Shown here one piece after another: positions 26,436 through 33,521 of a stretch of DNA of 40,918 nt. The notes under the pieces are model-generated. The model was not told the DNA's origin, did no database searches, and was given only the letters and a program-made list of their open reading frames with translations. How positions within the stretch are numbered: position 1 is the stretch's first letter; every line of letters begins with the position of its first letter. Origin of the DNA: Clostridiales bacterium (lineage in GTDB: Bacteria > Bacillota > Clostridia > Lachnospirales > JAQSXR01); NCBI GenBank assembly GCA_029256575.1, contig JAQSXR010000026.1, positions 1 to 40,918 of the forward strand, in the 5' to 3' direction. The translations under genes and the position numbers were made by a program.

Positions 26436-26471
26436 GGGTGGAAATAAATAGAAAATTTTTAATGGGAGTTA

Positions 26472-26522
26472 TTGACATTTAATATGAATAAAAGTATAAT
26501 TAGTCATACAAGTTATACTAAT
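26472..26522 (+). promoter_or_regulatory. Promoter and operator-like dyad of the AbrB-ABC operon
   Basis: TTGACA (26472-26477) and TATAAT (26495-26500) are consensus hexamers 17 bases apart. ATTAGT (26499-26504) and ACTAAT (26517-26522) form an inverted repeat overlapping the -10 end, with AGTATA/TATACT (26493-26498, 26514-26519) nested as a second dyad. This is a likely binding site for the AbrB-type protein encoded next. Confidence 0.75.
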
Positions 26523-26544
26523 ACTACTTTTAGGAGGTCAAAAA

Positions 26545-26772
26545 ATGGCAGAACCAAAAGGAAAACATATCTTTGGTACAGTTAAGGTGGGAGAAAAAGG
26601 ACAAATCGTAATTCCAAAAGAAGCACGAAACATATTCAACATCAAACCAGGTGATAGTTTGTTAGTGCTTGGAGATGAAGAACAAGGAATAGCTATTGTA
26701 AAAAGTGAGCTATTCATGCAATTTGCACAGGATATATTTAATGCAAAGGAATGTAAGGAGGATGAGGAATGA
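26545..26772 (+). CDS. AbrB/SpoVT-family DNA-binding regulator
   Basis: The 75-residue protein holds one swapped-hairpin AbrB domain, GTVKVGEKGQIVIPKEARNI through FNIKPGDSLLVLGDEEQGIA (about residues 11-50), followed by a short acidic tail. Members at this position commonly control the ABC genes that follow and themselves. The ATG follows TAGGAGGTC. Its stop overlaps the ATPase ATG by 4 bases. Autoregulation through the dyad at 26493-26522 is inferred. Confidence 0.9.
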   Translation: MAEPKGKHIFGTVKVGEKGQIVIPKEARNIFNIKPGDSLLVLGDEEQGIAIVKSELFMQFAQDIFNAKECKEDEE

Positions 26773-27503
26773 TTGCGATACAAACCGAAAATTTAACAAA
26801 GAAGTTTAAGGATAATACAGCTGTAAATAATCTCAATCTAACAATTAATCAAGGTGAGCTATTCTCATTACTTGGTGTGAATGGTGCAGGAAAGACAACA
26901 ACGATTAAAATGTTGTCATGTCTTATTAGCCCTACAAGTGGTGATGCTTTTTTACTAGGGGATAGTATTGTAACTAATCCACAGGCGGTAAAAGAGAAAA
27001 TAAATGTTTCACCTCAAGAAACAGCAGTAGCTCGTAATTTATCTATCAGAGAGAATCTTGAGCTAATCGCTGGGATATATGGTAGTGATAAGAAAACATC
27101 TAAGGTGAAAGCAAACGAAATGATTATGACCTTTAACCTTACTAAGGTTGCCAATGATAAAGCTAAAACATTATCGGGTGGTATGCAACGCCGCCTTAGC
27201 ATCGCGATGGCACTCATTTCTAATCCGGAAATATTATTTCTAGATGAACCGACGCTTGGACTTGATGTTCTTGCTAGGAGGGAATTGTGGTCTACAATTA
27301 AGGAACTAAAAGGTAAAATAACGATTATTCTTACAACACACTATATGGAGGAAGCAGAAGCACTTTCAGATAGAATAGGGATTATGTCAAATGGGGAAAT
27401 GAAAGCAGTGGGAACAGCTAAAGAATTGATTTCTAAGACTAAAGTTCAAACACTTGAGGATGCTTTTATTGTTCTTGCTACGGAAGCGGAGGTGAATGTA
27501 TGA
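26769..27503 (+). CDS. ABC transporter ATP-binding protein
   Basis: A 244-residue CcmA/ABC-2-type exporter ATPase. Walker A is GVNGAGKTT (36-44), the signature is LSGGMQRR, Walker B is ILFLDEPTLGLD and the switch histidine is in LTTHYMEEAE. It is translated in overlap with the AbrB-like gene before and the permease after, so the three form one unit. The substrate is unknown; drug or peptide export is usual for this class. Confidence 0.92.
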   Translation: MIAIQTENLTKKFKDNTAVNNLNLTINQGELFSLLGVNGAGKTTTIKMLSCLISPTSGDAFLLGDSIVTNPQAVKEKINVSPQETAVARNLSIRENLELIAGIYGSDKKTSKVKANEMIMTFNLTKVANDKAKTLSGGMQRRLSIAMALISNPEILFLDEPTLGLDVLARRELWSTIKELKGKITIILTTHYMEEAEALSDRIGIMSNGEMKAVGTAKELISKTKVQTLEDAFIVLATEAEVNV

Positions 27504-28237
27504 GATTTTTAGAGTTTTCATCACGTAACCGTAAAGAAATTCTCCGAGATCCAATAAATTTAGCTTTTGGTATCGGGTTTCCATTAGTTTTGTTATTTCT
27601 GCTTTCTGCTATTCAAGCAAACATTCCGGTTAATATATTTGAAATTGAGAAACTTTCCCCAGGAATCGCGGTTTTTGGTCTTTCATTTATATCTTTGTTC
27701 TCTGGAACTTTGATTGCAAAGGACAGAAGCACCTCATTTTTGATGCGACTTTTCACTTCACCACTTTCTGCGTCTGATTTCATACTTGGATATGCAGTAC
27801 CACTATTGCCAATGGCAATTGTTCAAAGTGTAATATGTTTTATAGCTGCATCTTTCTTCGGATTATCACTCAATGTCAATGTAGTTGTTGCTATTATTGT
27901 TCTGATTCCTGCGGCTGTACTGTTTATAGCGATAGGTTTATTAGCGGGAAGCATATTTAATGATAAACAAGTGGGTGGAATCTGCGGAGCACTGTTAACA
28001 AATCTAAGTGCATGGCTTAGTGGTACGTGGTTTGATTTGGAGCTCGTAGGTGGAACATTCAAAAAGATTGCTAATGCACTTCCGTTCGTTCATGCAGTGG
28101 ATGCAACCAAAGCTGCTGTTGCTGGGGATTATTCTAAGATATTCCCGGATCTTTGGTGGGTAATTGGGTATGCAACTATCATAATGATCATTGCTATTAT
28201 TGTATTCAGAAAGAAAATGAAGAGCGATAAGGTATAG
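27500..28237 (+). CDS. ABC-2-type permease
   Basis: A 245-residue membrane protein with about six helices and the ABC-2 signature region NALPFVHAVDATKAAVAGDY near the C-terminus. The N-terminal SSRNRKEILRDPINLAFGIG with the following LFLLSAIQ is typical. Its ATG overlaps the ATPase stop by 4 bases; GGAGGTGA serves as SD. It completes the AbrB-ATPase-permease operon. Confidence 0.9.
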   Translation: MRFLEFSSRNRKEILRDPINLAFGIGFPLVLLFLLSAIQANIPVNIFEIEKLSPGIAVFGLSFISLFSGTLIAKDRSTSFLMRLFTSPLSASDFILGYAVPLLPMAIVQSVICFIAASFFGLSLNVNVVVAIIVLIPAAVLFIAIGLLAGSIFNDKQVGGICGALLTNLSAWLSGTWFDLELVGGTFKKIANALPFVHAVDATKAAVAGDYSKIFPDLWWVIGYATIIMIIAIIVFRKKMKSDKV

Positions 28238-28269
28238 AAATCCTGAGATTATAAATAATATTAGAAATT

Positions 28270-28320
28270 AACTAGAAGCTATGATATAATTGCTTTGCGA
28301 GACGTATATCACTTCTAGTT
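28270..28320 (+). repeat. 9-bp inverted repeat with an embedded TATAAT
   Basis: AACTAGAAG (28270-28278) and CTTCTAGTT (28312-28320) are perfect inverted arms. TATAAT lies between them (28285-28290) and a terminator follows at 28337. It could be an RNA hairpin after the operon, an operator, or a small-RNA promoter. Confidence 0.5.
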
Positions 28321-28336
28321 TAGTTTTGATTACGTA

Positions 28337-28370
28337 AACAGTTCCTATTAGAGTAGGGGCTGTTTTTTTA
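28337..28370 (+). terminator. Intrinsic terminator after the AbrB-ABC operon
   Basis: AACAG (28337-28341) pairs with CTGTT (28360-28364) and CCTA with TAGG around TTAGAG, followed by seven T. It ends at the stop codon of the minus-strand gene. Confidence 0.85.
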
Positions 28371-28994
28371 TTTTGTTGCTACGAATGTAATTTTTTTTCC
28401 CCAGAAATCAGGCGTATAATTAATTTCAATCTCTTTCCAATCTGTAGGTACTTCATAAACAATTATTCCACTCATTTTCTTGCCAGTTGCAACGATTCCA
28501 TCTAATGACTTTTTGTCAGCAGCATCAACTATACCCATAATGCTTTGATTAATTGAAAAATCATCACAATAAGCTTCAAAACTTATAAGGGAACTTACAG
28601 CTATATCTTTAGTTGAATTATTCTCAATAAGAAACTCGCATTGTAGAAAAACCTTTCCATCGGTTGGTTTATTATACTCGCTTCCAGTTGATTCCGTAAG
28701 AGAAGTTAGTGTCGTAAGTATATCCTTATATTCAACAACCTCGCCAAGCCCAAATTCTGTTTTATCTACATTTGATGGTTCGACATCACCAGATTTAGTC
28801 GTTGTAACATTTCCATTGTTAACTTCCTTGACCTTTGGTTCATCTTGATTTAAAGCTGCTACAATGATTGCAATTGCTATAAAACCGATAATAAAAAATT
28901 TTAGATTTCCACCTTGTTTTCTTTGACAGTTTGGGCATTGAGATAGCCTCTTATCCATCTCAGTACCACAAAATTTACATCTTTTAATAGCCAT
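28368..28994 (-). CDS. Membrane-anchored zinc-ribbon protein with DUF4352-like domain
   Basis: The 208-residue protein opens with a zinc ribbon, CKFCGTEMDKRLSQCPNC (C6, C9, C20, C23). One membrane helix follows (about 32-48, FFIIGFIAIAIIVAALN), then a Ser/Thr-rich linker and an extracellular beta-sandwich resembling DUF4352 (about 80-208). This domain order is common in Gram-positive surface lipoprotein-like and telomere-of-genome hypothetical proteins; the role is unknown. It is a single gene on the minus strand with AGAGGGAATT as ribosome-binding site. Confidence 0.8.
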   Translation of the reverse strand: MAIKRCKFCGTEMDKRLSQCPNCQRKQGGNLKFFIIGFIAIAIIVAALNQDEPKVKEVNNGNVTTTKSGDVEPSNVDKTEFGLGEVVEYKDILTTLTSLTESTGSEYNKPTDGKVFLQCEFLIENNSTKDIAVSSLISFEAYCDDFSINQSIMGIVDAADKKSLDGIVATGKKMSGIIVYEVPTDWKEIEINYTPDFWGKKITFVATK

Positions 28995-29461
28995 TATTAA
29001 TTCCCTCTTTCTTATTAATTTATAATGAACTCAATAGAGTTACATTCCCTCAAAAACTTTTGAAACTACTATAGTTAGCTCGAAACTTACTCCCATATGT
29101 TACCGTCAGCTATAGAGCTTCTTTAAATCTTTCAGTTACAGTATTCATTTATTTGAATATATCCTTGCTATAATACAATAACATAAATGTTCAGAAAACA
29201 ACAATAAAATATTACTAAATAATGGAAAAATATTTAGAAAAGATAATTTAAGGTATAATAAAAGGAATATGGATATTGAAATGATTAGTTGAGAAACACG
29301 AATAATTAAGAAAGTAGTATTTTTTGTTTATTCTGGAATGCATCTAAAAGATTTGTTATAATAGTTAAGAATAAATGCAGAAGCATATTTTTTTGATTCA
29401 CGATATATTAATCTAAAGCTTAAAGTACTAAAAAACTGCTACTAACATTGGGAGAGATATT
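28995..29461. other. 467-base divergent intergenic region
   Basis: It separates the minus-strand DUF4352 gene from the plus-strand methyltransferase-like gene. Extended -10 elements (TG-N-TATAAT) point rightward at 29166-29174 and 29354-29362; another TATAAT lies at 29254-29259. The last is nearest the downstream gene among the good ones, with no clear -35. A small AACTC/GAGTT stem lies near 29029-29041. No gene is visible. Confidence 0.5.
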
Positions 29462-30658
29462 ATGATAATAAACTTAAACCAAATTGATCAAGACAAATCT
29501 AAAAAAATTGCTGAAATAAGAGATATGAATTCTGAAGTTGTTGAAATGTACGCATCATATCTTACAAAAAACCCATGCTTTATAACCAAAGATTTAATCA
29601 ATGAAATCGTTAATGACTGTAAAGTATCGGAAGAGTATGCGTATTATGTTCTGTTGGCAGCAGCCTGTGGATTGGATTTAGAAAATAATAAGAGGGATAT
29701 ACAGTTGGCAAAGAGCTATTTTATCCCTTCCATAAAGAAGTTGGATACGAAAATCTATAAAGAGAATTCTTATTATAAGAATATCAAGATACCAGAAGTA
29801 AAGTTTGGGGATTGGGAATTAAAATACGAGAAATATCAGCCATATGAAGCTTTTATTTATAACGACCTTGAAATAGATAAGGATTTTAGGGAAATACCAC
29901 GCTTGGGATTTTTTGATGAAGAAATTTTATTTCCGGCGGTGTTGGAATCCGGAATCGAATGGATGACTATAACACCAAATGAAATTGAAACAATGCAGCC
30001 AGTTGTGGAAGAAGTGGAAGGTAAGGTCATTACATTCGGACTTGGTCTAGGATATTTTGCTTATATGGTTTCTGAAAAGGAACAAGTACAATGTATTACA
30101 ATCGTTGAAAAAAATGAGGAGGTCATTCGATTATTTAAGAACTATATACTTCCACAGTTTCCACATAAGGAAAAGGTAGAGATTATATCCAAGGATGCCT
30201 TTGAATATGCAGAAAAATATATGGTAGATGGAAATTATGATTATGCTTTTGTGGATTTATGGCATAATGCATCTGATGGCGTGGATATGTATCTTAATAT
30301 GAAGAAGTTGGAATTTTTAAATCCGAATACAAAGTATTTGTATTGGATTGAGGAATCTCTTCTTTCAAACTTACGCTGGTATGTTTATATCGTACTGTTG
30401 GATGGATTGAAAACGGAAACTAAAAACAATCTTCTACAAGAAGAACAACAAGAACAAGAACAAGAACAACAAGAACAACAAGAACAACAAGAAAATATGG
30501 GTGTTTGTAATAACACCGACGAATCGTGTCAGCAAGAATTTGAACGAAAAATTAATGTTATATCATCCTGTTTGAAAGGGAAAAACATCCACAGCTTTGA
30601 CGAGATTACCTATTATCTTGGAAACTCATTCTTAAAAAAACTTGCAACAAAGTTGTAA
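29462..30658 (+). CDS. Unassigned protein with a SAM-methyltransferase/spermidine-synthase-like fold
   Basis: The 398-residue protein has an N-terminal part of about 180 residues I do not recognise. A Rossmann-like core follows: VITFGLGLGYFAYMVSEKEQ (189-208, glycine-rich loop), the acidic strand end CITIVEKNEEV with E216, and DYAFVDLWHNASDG (260-273). These resemble motifs I, II and post-II of class I methyltransferases. The segment 327-344 is only Gln and Glu, encoded by a microsatellite, and is followed by a cysteine-containing tail. SD is GGGAGAG. It stands alone, with no partner gene or metal site visible. Substrate unknown. Confidence 0.75.
   Translation: MIINLNQIDQDKSKKIAEIRDMNSEVVEMYASYLTKNPCFITKDLINEIVNDCKVSEEYAYYVLLAAACGLDLENNKRDIQLAKSYFIPSIKKLDTKIYKENSYYKNIKIPEVKFGDWELKYEKYQPYEAFIYNDLEIDKDFREIPRLGFFDEEILFPAVLESGIEWMTITPNEIETMQPVVEEVEGKVITFGLGLGYFAYMVSEKEQVQCITIVEKNEEVIRLFKNYILPQFPHKEKVEIISKDAFEYAEKYMVDGNYDYAFVDLWHNASDGVDMYLNMKKLEFLNPNTKYLYWIEESLLSNLRWYVYIVLLDGLKTETKNNLLQEEQQEQEQEQQEQQEQQENMGVCNNTDESCQQEFERKINVISSCLKGKNIHSFDEITYYLGNSFLKKLATKL
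30440..30493 (+). repeat. GAA/CAA microsatellite inside a coding region
   Basis: Fifty-four bases made only of GAA and CAA codons, mostly as a 9-base GAACAACAA unit repeated in tandem, coding 18 Glu/Gln residues. Units keep the frame, so slippage would change only tract length. Confidence 0.9.
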
Positions 30659-30720
30659 AAAGCAATGAATTCTATCTGCGATCATGATTACTTCGATTCG
30701 TTAAAGGGTAGTTACATAAT

Positions 30721-30790
30721 TTTCTACTCATATTTCGTATTTTTATGGTAGAAACTAAAATTAGAATCTAAGATATTTTATATATCTTAG
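30721..30790 (+). promoter_or_regulatory. Two inverted repeats before the CHAP-like gene
   Basis: TTTCTAC (30721-30727) with GTAGAAA (30748-30754), then CTAAGATAT (30768-30776) with ATATCTTAG (30782-30790) around a 5-base loop. The second ends 7 bases before GGAGG and could hide or mark the ribosome-binding site, or be an operator. No consensus promoter is evident. Confidence 0.5.
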
Positions 30791-30810
30791 TATAGGTTTG
30801 GAGGAATAAA

Positions 30811-31305
30811 ATGAATCAACGTCTTGCTAACATTGCCCAAGTTGAAGCACAAAAATTTTATCATGGTTTTGTAATGAAAACAGAGCCCTATATCGAACCA
30901 ATCACAAGATTATTTCCAGATAATAAAGAAAATAAATGGGATAATCACTGGTGTGCAGAATTTATTTACTTTTGTTGCAAGCAAGCAGGGTATGATCTTC
31001 CTGTTCGTTATCCAGACGAACGTGTAACAAGCGATTTTTCAGCAAGTTTAGCGTGGGAACAATGGGCACAGCTACCGAGTAACAATTGTTGGCACTGCAC
31101 CAAAGAGGTAGGGTTTGCTCCGGAAAGAGGAGATATCGTAATATATGATAAAGTTTTTAAGAATAAAGAACATGACCATATAGGGATAGTGCTGGAGGTA
31201 AAAGAAAATTCAATTATTACCGCAGAAGGAAATATTAATAATGTTTCGGGAATTATAGAAAGAAAACTGGATAAACATATAAGAGGATTTATTCGTATGA
31301 AATAA
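30811..31305 (+). CDS. CHAP-domain-like amidase/peptidase
   Basis: The 164-residue protein matches the CHAP (NlpC/P60-like) pattern. Catalytic candidates are C48 in NHWCAEFIYFCCKQAGY, H123 in EHDHIGIVLEV and E139/N141 in AEGNINNVSG; PERGDIVIYD precedes the histidine strand. Such enzymes cut peptidoglycan or glutathionylspermidine amides. No signal peptide or membrane segment is present, so it stays inside the cell unless exported otherwise. The SD is TTTGGAGGAATA. It is monocistronic between two unrelated genes. Confidence 0.8.
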   Translation: MNQRLANIAQVEAQKFYHGFVMKTEPYIEPITRLFPDNKENKWDNHWCAEFIYFCCKQAGYDLPVRYPDERVTSDFSASLAWEQWAQLPSNNCWHCTKEVGFAPERGDIVIYDKVFKNKEHDHIGIVLEVKENSIITAEGNINNVSGIIERKLDKHIRGFIRMK

Positions 31306-31457
31306 TTGCAATACAACCCTTCCGATTCCTGAGAAGGGTATTGTTTTAGGTGGACAGAACTGCTCTTAGAGAACAGGCACAAGATGTATTTGAGGAATCT
31401 CTTCTTTCAAATCTGTATTGATATTTTTTTATAGTGATAATATTAAAAACTTTCTAC
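31306..31457 (+). other. Spacer with a short duplicated fragment
   Basis: A small C/T and A/G hairpin-like segment follows the CHAP-like gene (CCTTCCGATTCCTGAGAAGG near 31318-31337, then TATTGTTTTAGG), a possible weak terminator. At 31390-31411 there are 22 bases identical to 30348-30369 in the methyltransferase-like gene; in the same frame they read EESLLSNL and then stop. It looks like a remnant of a paralogous gene. Confidence 0.45.
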
Positions 31458-31486
31458 TTGCATTTCCCCTTACCCCATGTTACACT
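31458..31486 (+). promoter_or_regulatory. Sigma-A promoter of the second two-permease ABC operon
   Basis: TTGCAT (31458-31463) and TACACT (31481-31486) with a 17-base spacer; the transcript starts near 31493, ahead of the leader peptide. Confidence 0.7.
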
Positions 31487-31531
31487 ACCAAGAAATCCAT
31501 TAAATGGAAAAGCCGAATAGGAGATAAAGAG

Positions 31532-31594
31532 ATGTTAAAGAATCGAATTTATACAATTAAGCTCATGCAGCACTACTTACATAAGAACTTGTAG
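31532..31594 (+). CDS. Leader peptide of the attenuator (20 aa)
   Basis: ATG at 31532 follows TAGGAGATAAAGAG with ideal spacing and encodes MLKNRIYTIK then LMQHYLHKNL, stop TAG at 31592-31594. The stop codon is the first base block of hairpin 1 in the attenuator, so a terminating ribosome would cover it. The peptide has no run of one amino acid, so it more likely senses ribosome stalling, for example by an antibiotic, than an amino-acid shortage. Inferred from layout. Confidence 0.7.
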   Translation: MLKNRIYTIKLMQHYLHKNL

Positions 31595-31708
31595 CTATAC
31601 TTGTACCCATAGCTATAAGTAACCTGTGTTTACTTTAAGCTATGCGGAATTCGGTTTTTACATCCTTACCGCATTGTATCTATCTATAGATTACAAGGCG
31701 GTTTTTTA
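31592..31708 (+). promoter_or_regulatory. Ribosome-mediated attenuator with four alternative hairpins
   Basis: Pairings seen: 1:2, TAGCTAT (31592-31598) with ATAGCTA (31609-31615). 2:3, ATAGCT and AAGTAA (31609-31622) with TTACTT and AGCTAT (31630-31643). 3:4, ATGCGG (31642-31647) with CCGCAT (31669-31674). 4:5, the terminator: ACCGC (31668-31672) with GCGGT (31698-31702) plus TTGTA/TACAA, then six T. Neighbouring stems exclude each other. With 1:2 formed, 3:4 blocks the terminator. A ribosome finishing the leader peptide covers 1, lets 2:3 form and frees 4:5 to terminate. Stalling early in the peptide should thus switch the ABC genes on. Confidence 0.75.
31668..31707 (+). terminator. Terminator hairpin of the attenuator
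   Basis: ACCGC...GCGGT closing stem with inner TTGTA/TACAA and CTAT/ATAG pairs, followed by T at 31702-31707. It lies 39 bases before the ATPase start. Confidence 0.85.
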
Positions 31709-31746
31709 TACTCTTTTTTAGACTTATTAGAAAGGGGAGGATAAAC

Positions 31747-32733
31747 ATGTATGCAATTGAAGTCAATGGATTATCAAAGAACTTCAAAGTAAAGATCAAA
31801 GAAAAAGGGTTTAAGGGAAGCTTGAAGTCAATCATTAAGCCTGAGTACAAGACAATAAGAGCGGTAGATAATATTAGTTTCGCGGTTGAAGAGGGGGAGA
31901 TACTCGCGTTTATTGGACCAAACGGTGCAGGAAAAAGTACAACAATTAAAATGTTAACAGGAATTCTATACCCGCAGAGTGGGGGTGTATCAGTTCTCGG
32001 GATAGACCCAACAAAGAAAAGAAAACAATTAGCGTATAACATTGGAACAGTTTTTGGACAAAAGGAACAATTATGGACACATCTAACCCCATACGATAAT
32101 TTTAAATTTTTTGGAGCAATTTATGACCTATCAGCGAAAGAAGTAGAATTTAGGATTGATGAACTAAGGACAACATTTGAACTTGATGAGTTTATTAATA
32201 TTCCAGTGAGGAATCTTTCGTTGGGCCAACGAATTCGCTGCGAGATAGTAGCATCATTAATACATAAACCCAAAGTACTGTTCTTAGATGAGCCAACGAT
32301 TGGTTTGGATCCAGTTGTAAAAGAAAATGTACGAAAACTAATTAAACAGATGAACAAAGAACTTAACACAACTATTTTTCTAACCAGCCATGATATCGGA
32401 GACATTGAGAAACTTTGCAAAAGAATAATTATTGTGAATCAAGGTCAAATTGTGTTGGACGATTCCATGGAGAACATTAAATATCATTATTTAAATAAAA
32501 AAATCGTAGAGATTAAGCTTAAGGAAGAAGTAGAATGGCCAGTCGAAGAAGGCATTACGATCATTAAGAGTAAAGGTTGCAATGCCAAGCTTGAAGTTGA
32601 TACAACAGTTAAGAAAATTAGTGATGCAATTAAGTGGATTGATGCTGACAATATAGAGGATATAACAATATCAAACGTTCCTTTGGAGAAAATTATCACA
32701 GAAATCTATAAGAATGTGGAGATGAGAACTTGA
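31747..32733 (+). CDS. ABC transporter ATPase of the two-permease exporter
   Basis: An intact 328-residue ATPase. Walker A GPNGAGKST (57-65), signature LSLGQRIR, Walker B VLFLDEPTIGLDP, switch LTSHDIGDIEKLC. A C-terminal domain of about 90 residues follows, as is usual for the class that pairs with DUF990/ABC2_membrane_6 permeases. It is the closest relative in the window of the frameshifted ATPase at 23870. SD GAAAGGGGAGGATAA. Its stop overlaps the first permease start. Probable drug or metabolite export. Confidence 0.92.
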   Translation: MYAIEVNGLSKNFKVKIKEKGFKGSLKSIIKPEYKTIRAVDNISFAVEEGEILAFIGPNGAGKSTTIKMLTGILYPQSGGVSVLGIDPTKKRKQLAYNIGTVFGQKEQLWTHLTPYDNFKFFGAIYDLSAKEVEFRIDELRTTFELDEFINIPVRNLSLGQRIRCEIVASLIHKPKVLFLDEPTIGLDPVVKENVRKLIKQMNKELNTTIFLTSHDIGDIEKLCKRIIIVNQGQIVLDDSMENIKYHYLNKKIVEIKLKEEVEWPVEEGITIIKSKGCNAKLEVDTTVKKISDAIKWIDADNIEDITISNVPLEKIITEIYKNVEMRT

Positions 32734-33521
32734 GAAAATATGCAGTTATTTATAAAGCAACCCTCATGGAAAATATGCAATATGCATTAAACATTGCACT
32801 TGGTTTCATCAGTTATTTTATGATGATATTTGTATTTATTAATTTATGGGACTATATTTACTCAGATTCAAGTCAATTAATTGCCGGATACAATAAAGAG
32901 CAGATGATATGGTATATTATTATTACTGAGATGATATGGTTCGGAACAAGAAGTGCAACGATTACGAGAGAAGTAGCAAATGATATAAAGAGTGGTCAAA
33001 TAGCCTACGGAATAAATAAGCCATACCATTACACCTTTTACATACTTGCGAAATATTTCGGAGAGATATCGATAAGACTTATTCTCTATATATCACTCGC
33101 AGTGATTGTAGGGGTAAGCTTTGTAGGTGGTCTATCCAATTTTAGAATACTATATCTACCTGCAATAATAGTAGTGTTAATTCTAGGTATTATAATAAAT
33201 GCAATACTAAAATTAAGCATCAGCCTTATTTCATTTTGGATAGAAGATTCAAACCCTTTTCAATGGTTGTACGATAAATTGATTCTGGTAATCGGTACGA
33301 TATTTCCTGTTGAGATATTCCCAAGGTGGGCCCAACCTATTATTCGTTGTACACCAATCTATGTAGTGGTATATGGTCCGGCTAAGCTTATTGTAGATTT
33401 TAGTATGGAGATGTTTTTTCGTGTTTTAGCAACTCAATTAATTTATTTAGGTATAGCTATCGTGATAATGCTGTTCTTGTATAAGAAGGGAGTGAAAAAA
33501 GTAAATGTTAATGGCGGCTAA
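32730..33521 (+). CDS. ABC-2-type permease, DUF990/ABC2_membrane_6-like, first partner
   Basis: A 263-residue permease with about six helices. The loop TREVANDIKSGQIAYGINKPY is the family's cytosolic signature, equivalent to that in 24841-25635. It starts with TTG at 32730, overlapping the ATPase stop by 4 bases after TGGAGATGAG. The N-terminal MRKYAVIYKATLMENMQYAL is amphipathic. The sequence is clearly paralogous to the permease of the first operon. Confidence 0.87.
   Translation: MRKYAVIYKATLMENMQYALNIALGFISYFMMIFVFINLWDYIYSDSSQLIAGYNKEQMIWYIIITEMIWFGTRSATITREVANDIKSGQIAYGINKPYHYTFYILAKYFGEISIRLILYISLAVIVGVSFVGGLSNFRILYLPAIIVVLILGIIINAILKLSISLISFWIEDSNPFQWLYDKLILVIGTIFPVEIFPRWAQPIIRCTPIYVVVYGPAKLIVDFSMEMFFRVLATQLIYLGIAIVIMLFLYKKGVKKVNVNGG

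Noticed and set aside
29376-29396. ATGC/GCAT stem followed by seven T as a terminator.
   Set aside because: The stem is only 4-5 bp and A/T-rich; too weak to call.
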